This document shows, piece by piece, positions 59,406-64,000 of a stretch of DNA of 64,000 nt. The notes under the pieces are model-generated. The model had not been told where the DNA came from and did not search any database. It was given only the letters and a program-made list of their open reading frames with translations. The first letter of the stretch is position 1. Each line of letters starts with the position of its first letter. Both the position numbers and the translations under genes were made by a program. This DNA comes from Bettongia penicillata ogilbyi (taxonomy: Eukaryota > Chordata > Mammalia > Diprotodontia > Potoroidae): assembly GCA_023548195.1 (NCBI GenBank), contig JAJHZJ010000009.1, forward strand, positions 4,612,001 to 4,676,000. Reading direction: 5' to 3'.

Positions 59406-60099
59406 TATTATTCTATGAAGCTCAAGTGAGGAAGGAGGTCCTTCTAATCCTGGAGGATGTCCAGGTATGGAGTATAGCCTGGGCAAAGGCAAAGAGATAG
59501 GAGATGGAATGGCAGGTGAGGGAAAAACAAAACAGAACAGATCACCAGTTTGACCAGATTATAGAGTGACCCAAGAGGAGAAATGTGTAATCAGTCTAGG
59601 AAAGGAGACTGGAGTCATATTCTGGTTCGTTTGTCTTTTATTCTAGAGACAGCTAAATATATGAGTGCAGGAAGAAAATGTTCATACCTGGTTCCACCCA
59701 TTGTTTGTGCCTTCAACAATGTGACCATGGAAATGACAAATCATGTTATGAGTTTTGCCTTTAATTGAATTTTCCTCATACTTATACAAATAGCCCTTTA
59801 GCTTTGAGCTATTTGTGGATCATATTTGTTGTGAAACAAATGAACTTCATTGCAGATGCTGGCACAATTTTGATTGTGGCTATAGATATTCATAGGGTCT
59901 TTTCATCTTCACTCCATTCATAGTGATGTTTGGACTGCTTATTCAGATTCATAACCTGTATCCTCACCTCTTTCCCATCAGTATATGAAAATATATTATT
60001 GTGATATAATGGAAAGTGTTGGATTCAAGTTTGGAGACGACCAGCTTACATCATATGTAATTCTAAGTCCCTCTGTGGTTGAATTTCTCTAATGTAATA

Positions 60100-60290
60100 A
60101 TAATAGCATCTAGCATTTATATATTACTTAATGATTTGCAAAGTGCTTTACCTGTGTTATTTCATTTTGTCCTCACAACAACTTTGTGAGGAAGATGTTA
60201 TCTCCATTTTACAGATGAGGAAACTGAGGCAGGTGGCACTAAAATGACCTGCCTGGGGCCACACAGCTAAGGGAGTGTTTCAGGAAGGAA
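60100..60290 (-). repeat. MIR-type SINE
   Basis: 'tgatttgcaaagtgctttac', 'tccattttacagatgaggaa' and 'tggggccacacagctaaggg' are the antisense MIR order. Confidence 0.85.
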
Positions 60291-60399
60291 ATAATTATAG
60301 GTTAAAGCCAAGAATATATATTCTGATTTTGGGCATTGAGGTGAGTAGGTGAGCTCCGATAAAATGACAGGATTAGACCTCGGTAGATATCACTTTTGC

Positions 60400-60572
60400 A
60401 AGGCAATTGTGGCACAGTCCCTGGATTGAATCCCAACTCTTCCACTCACTTCCTGTGTGTCTTTGGGGAATTCATTTAACTTCTCAGTCTCAGTTTCCTC
60501 ATCTGTAAAGTGAGGTTACACTGCATGACAGATCATCAAAGTTCCTACCAGCTCTAAATCTACAATCCTCTA
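60400..60572 (+). repeat. MIR-type SINE
   Basis: 'tcccaactcttccactcact', 'tttaacttctcagtctcagt' and 'ttcctcatctgtaaagtgag' are in sense MIR order. Together with 60100-60290 it forms an inverted MIR pair. Confidence 0.8.
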
Positions 60573-61564
60573 AGTCTTAACATCTTCTTAGCTGTATTAC
60601 TCATTTTTCTTTTTATATCTTCTCTGAATTTCATGATCTTTGCTGTGGATGGATTTAAAGAATGTATGTGAAAGCATCTGTAGTTTTATAAGGAAATTCT
60701 CTTCCTCATTTTGCACATGTATTCTTTTAGATAGACACCTTTGCGATGCCTGCAGAGTTCGATTTTACCTATTTGGGGATTTGCTCACATTCCATCTTTT
60801 CCTTTCCTCTAACCACCCACCCCCCACTCCATTTGGACGCTACTCAGTTGCATTTGGAAAATGTCTCCTGCTCGTTTCATATTTGTCAGTAATTAAAATA
60901 ATTTAACCGTTTCCAAATGTCCAAAGAGGAGCTTGGTCATTCCATCTGTGTTCTCCTGTCTCAGTAAGAATGACATAATCAAGGTTTTGTGTTCAGGCAT
61001 GTAATTGAAGAGATTGCAATACTATAATCCTTTCTGTCAAAAGTCATCATTTTCCCGAATGTGCAAATATGCCTTCCAGAACCACAGGAATGGGACCATC
61101 TCCTTCCTCTGGCTAAATGATTCAAGATTCCAGTAACCATTTTTGTTGTTGCCTGAAAATGCTAATAATCTTTCTTTTATTTATGAGGACATTTTAAGTT
61201 GTTGGAAGAAACAGGAAATGAACTCGTCACAGAAAAAGAAAAATGATAGACTAGATGTTTTATATCTGTCATCTCACGGGACTCTTAATCTTGAGACAAG
61301 GATTGTTAGGCATTGGAAGGATATTATTAGCAGTGGTAGATTCTTCTTTCCTGAAAATCATTAAGTGCAACATTAAGCACGCATGAAAATAAACACCACA
61401 ATATAATCTGTAGGCCTAGTGAGAATCAGACATTAATCTTCATCAGAGGCTTAATAAAGTAAGGAATTTATTATTCCATGCACATCCTTTCCATTATTTT
61501 CATTTAATTGGGGGGAAAAAACCTTTTCAAGCAATCCTGCACCTCTCCAAGGAATTTGATAGGG
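60573..61564. other. Repeat-free intronic stretch
   Basis: No transposon or exon was recognised. The complex sequence around 60950-61240 is a possible conserved non-coding element; this is a guess from its lack of repeats. Confidence 0.35.
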
Positions 61565-61710
61565 CAGGGGAATATAACAAGCAAACATTTGTAAGCACTT
61601 TGTATATGCCAAATATTGTGCTAAGTGCTGGAAATAAAAATATAAGCACAAAAGAAAGTCCCTGACCCCAAGGTTCTTCTATTTCAGTGGGGGGAAAACA
61701 AACTCCAAAG
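61565..61710 (+). repeat. L2-like 3' end fragment
   Basis: 'tatgccaaatattgtgctaa' and 'agtccctgaccccaaggttc' match the L2 3' end. Confidence 0.6.
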
Positions 61711-61829
61711 GGATCTGAAAAGAGGACGAGGAATGGGGTAAAATAAATGTACCTTGTGGGGACATGACATTTGTGTCTAGAAAGTCAGAATCATAGTAAG
61801 GAGGGGAATAAGGTTGGCAGGTCTACACT

Positions 61830-62055
61830 GTTGTTGCTAAGTCATTTTTCAGTCATATCCAATTCTCCATGATTTCATTTGGGATTTTCTTGGCAAAGAT
61901 ATTGGTGAGGTTTGCCATTTCTTCTCCAGTTCATTTTACAGGTGAGGAAACATAGCTGAAAAGTGTCTGAGGCCAGATCTGAACCCAGGAAGATGAGTCT
62001 TCCTGACTCCAGGACCAACACTCCATCCAGCACTGCACCTAGCTGCCACTGGCAG
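61830..62055 (-). mobile_element. Mar1-type SINE
   Basis: 'tgtttgccatttcttctcca'-type antisense text ('gaggtttgccatttcttctc'), 'cattttacaggtgaggaaac', 'gatctgaacccaggaagatg' and 'actccatccagcactgcacc' occur in antisense order. Confidence 0.8.
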
Positions 62056-62723
62056 TACCCTTTCTCAAAATGTAGACTCCCTGGTGTTGAGGCACTCATC
62101 CATGAGAGGGCGGGGGCTAGCATTTTCAGAAGGATGTTCCATCATGAGACGATCACAAAGTTGAATGAACATTCCAGTGTGAGGAGGTCCCTAGTGCTGA
62201 GGGAAAATCCAGAGTAAGATGTCACCCAAGGTATAATGCTGAAGTCTAGAAAGTCAGAACCATACCTGAGAAGGGAAACTCAGATTTGTGTCTGCTACAG
62301 ATAGTAACTTGCAGCCCTATTACTCTTCAACTCTGGAGCAAAAGAGACAGAGGTGGGACACACAGAGGAAAAGAAGACACAACACATCCATTTGGAAATG
62401 TGGATGAGTCCTATTAACATTTTGTATCAAAATAGAAATTTCTAAAACTATTTTTAAGACTGACATTGAGACCTCCTATCATGCCCTGCCCCAACCTAGG
62501 ATGATTTAGTTTCGTCTTATCTCCTGTCAGAAGGATAGATGAAGCAATCACTCAGGGATCTTTTCAGCCAAAGAATTGTAGAAATGAACTTGTCATCCCA
62601 ACCTGAAGCAGCTGGTAACAGTGTGTCTGTGTGGGTGTGTATGTTTTTGTGCGTGTGTCTATGCATGTGTGTATGTGTGGTGTGTGTGTGTCTGTGTATG
62701 TGGGTATGTCTGTGTGTATGTGG

Positions 62724-62760
<37 letters not shown>

Positions 62761-63189
62761 TGGGAGGGGTACAGGGATGATGAAACTGAACAGCAGCTTT
62801 GAGGAAGGAGAGGTTAAAAAAAAAAGGTAGAGCAATGTTACATAAGTGACTCAGTTGTATTTCAAAGAACCCTACCTGAACTCTGAGATTGGTCTGAAAG
62901 ATGAACTTGTTCTGATGATTCTGAGAGCACATGGCCATTAATGCATGCCTTTCTGGGGTTTGCCTTTTGTTCTCACTTCTATTGCTGTCACCTCTTTGGA
63001 ATAATGATATCAGCCACTCTTCTGTGGGCTACACAACATAAAAAAAATAAATGTTGCCATTGACTTCATTCATCATGAGCTGGCAAAGCACAGATCCAGT
63101 TTTCCCTAAAATTATTGTCTGGATTGAATATAGGTATTGTTTTCTCAGTTAGTAGTCTGGAAAGAATCAACGGGGGACACCTAATAATG
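62056..63189. other. Intronic stretch with a TG microsatellite
   Basis: The TG repeat lies at 62621-62759. No gene or other repeat was recognised. Confidence 0.4.
62621..62759. repeat. TG microsatellite
   Basis: About 140 bp of imperfect TG repeats ends with a pure run (about 62730-62758). Cysteine/valine-rich open frames over it are artefacts. Confidence 0.95.
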
Positions 63190-63415
63190 CATTATGTTTC
63201 TACAGTGCCCTGAGCCTTACAATATGATATGTATGCATTAGCCTAACTTTATCATCATCATAACATTGTGGCATAGAGAGTTTAAATACCAGTGCCATTT
63301 TCTAGATGGAAGACGTGTAAGATCTAAAAGATTATGACTTGCCCAAAGTCATTTAGCCAGTAAATAATTTGGAGCCAAATTTGAACTCAGATTTTTCTGA
63401 TCTAATTCTTTGCCA
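63190..63415 (-). repeat. MIR-type SINE
   Basis: 'gacttgcccaaagtcattta', 'gccagtaaataatttggagc' and 'tttgaactcagatttttctg' are antisense MIR order. Confidence 0.65.
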
Positions 63416-63424
63416 CAAACATTT

Positions 63425-63636
63425 TGTCGTTTTTATCCTTTAGCTGTTTCAGTCTGACTTTCTGTGACCCCGTTTGGGGTGTTCTTGGCGTGGTTTACTG
63501 GAGTGGTTTGCCATTTCCTTCTCCAGCTCATTTTACAGACAAAGAAACTGAGGCAAACAGGGTTAAGTAACTTGCCAAGGATCACATGGCCAGTAAGCAT
63601 CTGAGGTCATATTTGAACTAAGGTCTTTCTGACTCT
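63425..63636 (-). mobile_element. Mar1-type SINE, head missing
   Basis: 'gactttctgtgaccccgttt', 'gagtggtttgccatttcctt', 'gaaactgaggcaaacagggt' and 'gatcacatggccagtaagca' are in antisense order. The tRNA-like head is absent at the high-coordinate end, where a second SINE begins. Confidence 0.8.
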
Positions 63637-63878
63637 GGAGGCTAAGTGGTGTAGTGGGTAGAGCACCAGGTCTAGAGTCAGGAAGTTATCTTTGTCCACT
63701 TAATTTAGCTGGGCAACTCTGGACAGGAAATTTAACCCTGTTAGCCTCAGTTTTCTCACCTATAAAATGAGCTGAAGAGGGAAATGGCAAATGACTCCAC
63801 TCTCTTGGCAAAGAAAACGCCAAATGGAGTTGTAAAGATGACTGAAGTGACTGAAGTGCAAGAACAGCAGTTACATGA
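63637..63878 (+). mobile_element. Mar1-type SINE
   Basis: The head 'ggaggctaagtggtgtagtg' and 'gtagagcaccaggtctagag', then 'ataaaatgagctgaagaggg', 'gaaatggcaaatgactccac' and 'gccaaatggagttgtaaaga' occur in order. It abuts the opposite-strand copy directly. Confidence 0.82.
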
Positions 63879-64000
63879 GAGGTAGTAGGGATGTGAAGAT
63901 GGCGCCACAGAGTCCTTGCCCTCAAAGACTGGTTGGATACAACCTATAAATTTGAAAAATATCTCCACGGTAATCTGAGGAGGAGATAGCAAACTCCAAC

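Larger units (their letters stand above)
55363..64000 (+). other. Downstream intron (partial) of the THSD4-like gene
   Basis: It begins with the donor GTAAGT at 55363. No following exon was found: the next part of the cysteine-rich/spacer region should encode another cysteine-rich stretch, and none is visible before 64000. The reading frame stays open through the donor to a stop at 55546-55548, so retention of this intron would add 61 codons. Confidence 0.65.

Noticed and set aside
62539..62938. Cysteine/valine-rich and histidine/threonine-rich open frames
   Set aside because: They are translations of the TG/CA microsatellite.

Overview
The window is mammalian nuclear DNA, almost certainly from a marsupial. 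It is AT-rich and gene-poor. It is packed with marsupial-type L1 fragments, L1-derived ORF1-only (HAL1-like) elements, tRNA-derived Mar1-type SINEs, a SINE with an RTE-like tail, CR1/L3, L2 and MIR/THER relics, hAT and Tigger DNA transposons, and ERV fragments. I cannot decide between an American opossum and an Australian marsupial. All family names come from remembered consensus sequences; no database was searched.

The only host coding sequence I can support is one 137-bp exon at 55226-55362 (+), with clean AG and GT splice borders. It encodes 45 residues of an ADAMTS-type cysteine-rich domain, and the best match from memory is THSD4 (ADAMTSL6). The rest of the window would then be two large THSD4 introns: more than 55 kb upstream and more than 8.6 kb downstream.

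Layout. 1-9.6 kb: mostly unique intron with old L2, MIR and CR1/L3 relics, plus a striking 47-bp near-perfect inverted repeat (2424-2470 and 3008-3054). 9.6-14.4 kb: a minus-strand L1 fragment and a minus-strand HAL1-like element. 14.4-17.6 kb: repeat-poor intron, a candidate for conserved non-coding sequence. 17.6-17.9 kb: a 7SL RNA pseudogene. 18-24 kb: SINEs and minus-strand L1s, one holding a hAT element with its target-site duplication. 24.1-26.1 kb: the 3' half of a decayed ERV-L-type provirus on the minus strand (integrase, dUTPase, polypurine tract, LTR). 26.1-41.5 kb: a nest of L1s. A near full-length minus-strand L1 holds a young HAL1-like element with an intact 367-codon ORF1 and perfect 15-bp target-site duplications. 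The same L1 also holds a plus-strand L1 3' end that itself carries a second, broken HAL1-like element. 42-50 kb: L1 3' end, L2 split by a Tigger1 deletion derivative, a second hAT element, MIRs, SINEs and a long TTTC/TC microsatellite. 50-55 kb: mostly unique intron with a CR1/L3 relic. 55.2-58 kb: the exon, then an inverted pair of LTR-like segments. 58-64 kb: intron with MIR, L2 and Mar1 copies and a TG repeat.

Nothing here forms an operon-like or defence-like system. The most informative parts are the exon and its splicing context, the HAL1-like family with an unusual GC-rich 5' leader, the nested insertion chronology, the ERV-L remnant and the unexplained 47-bp inverted repeat.
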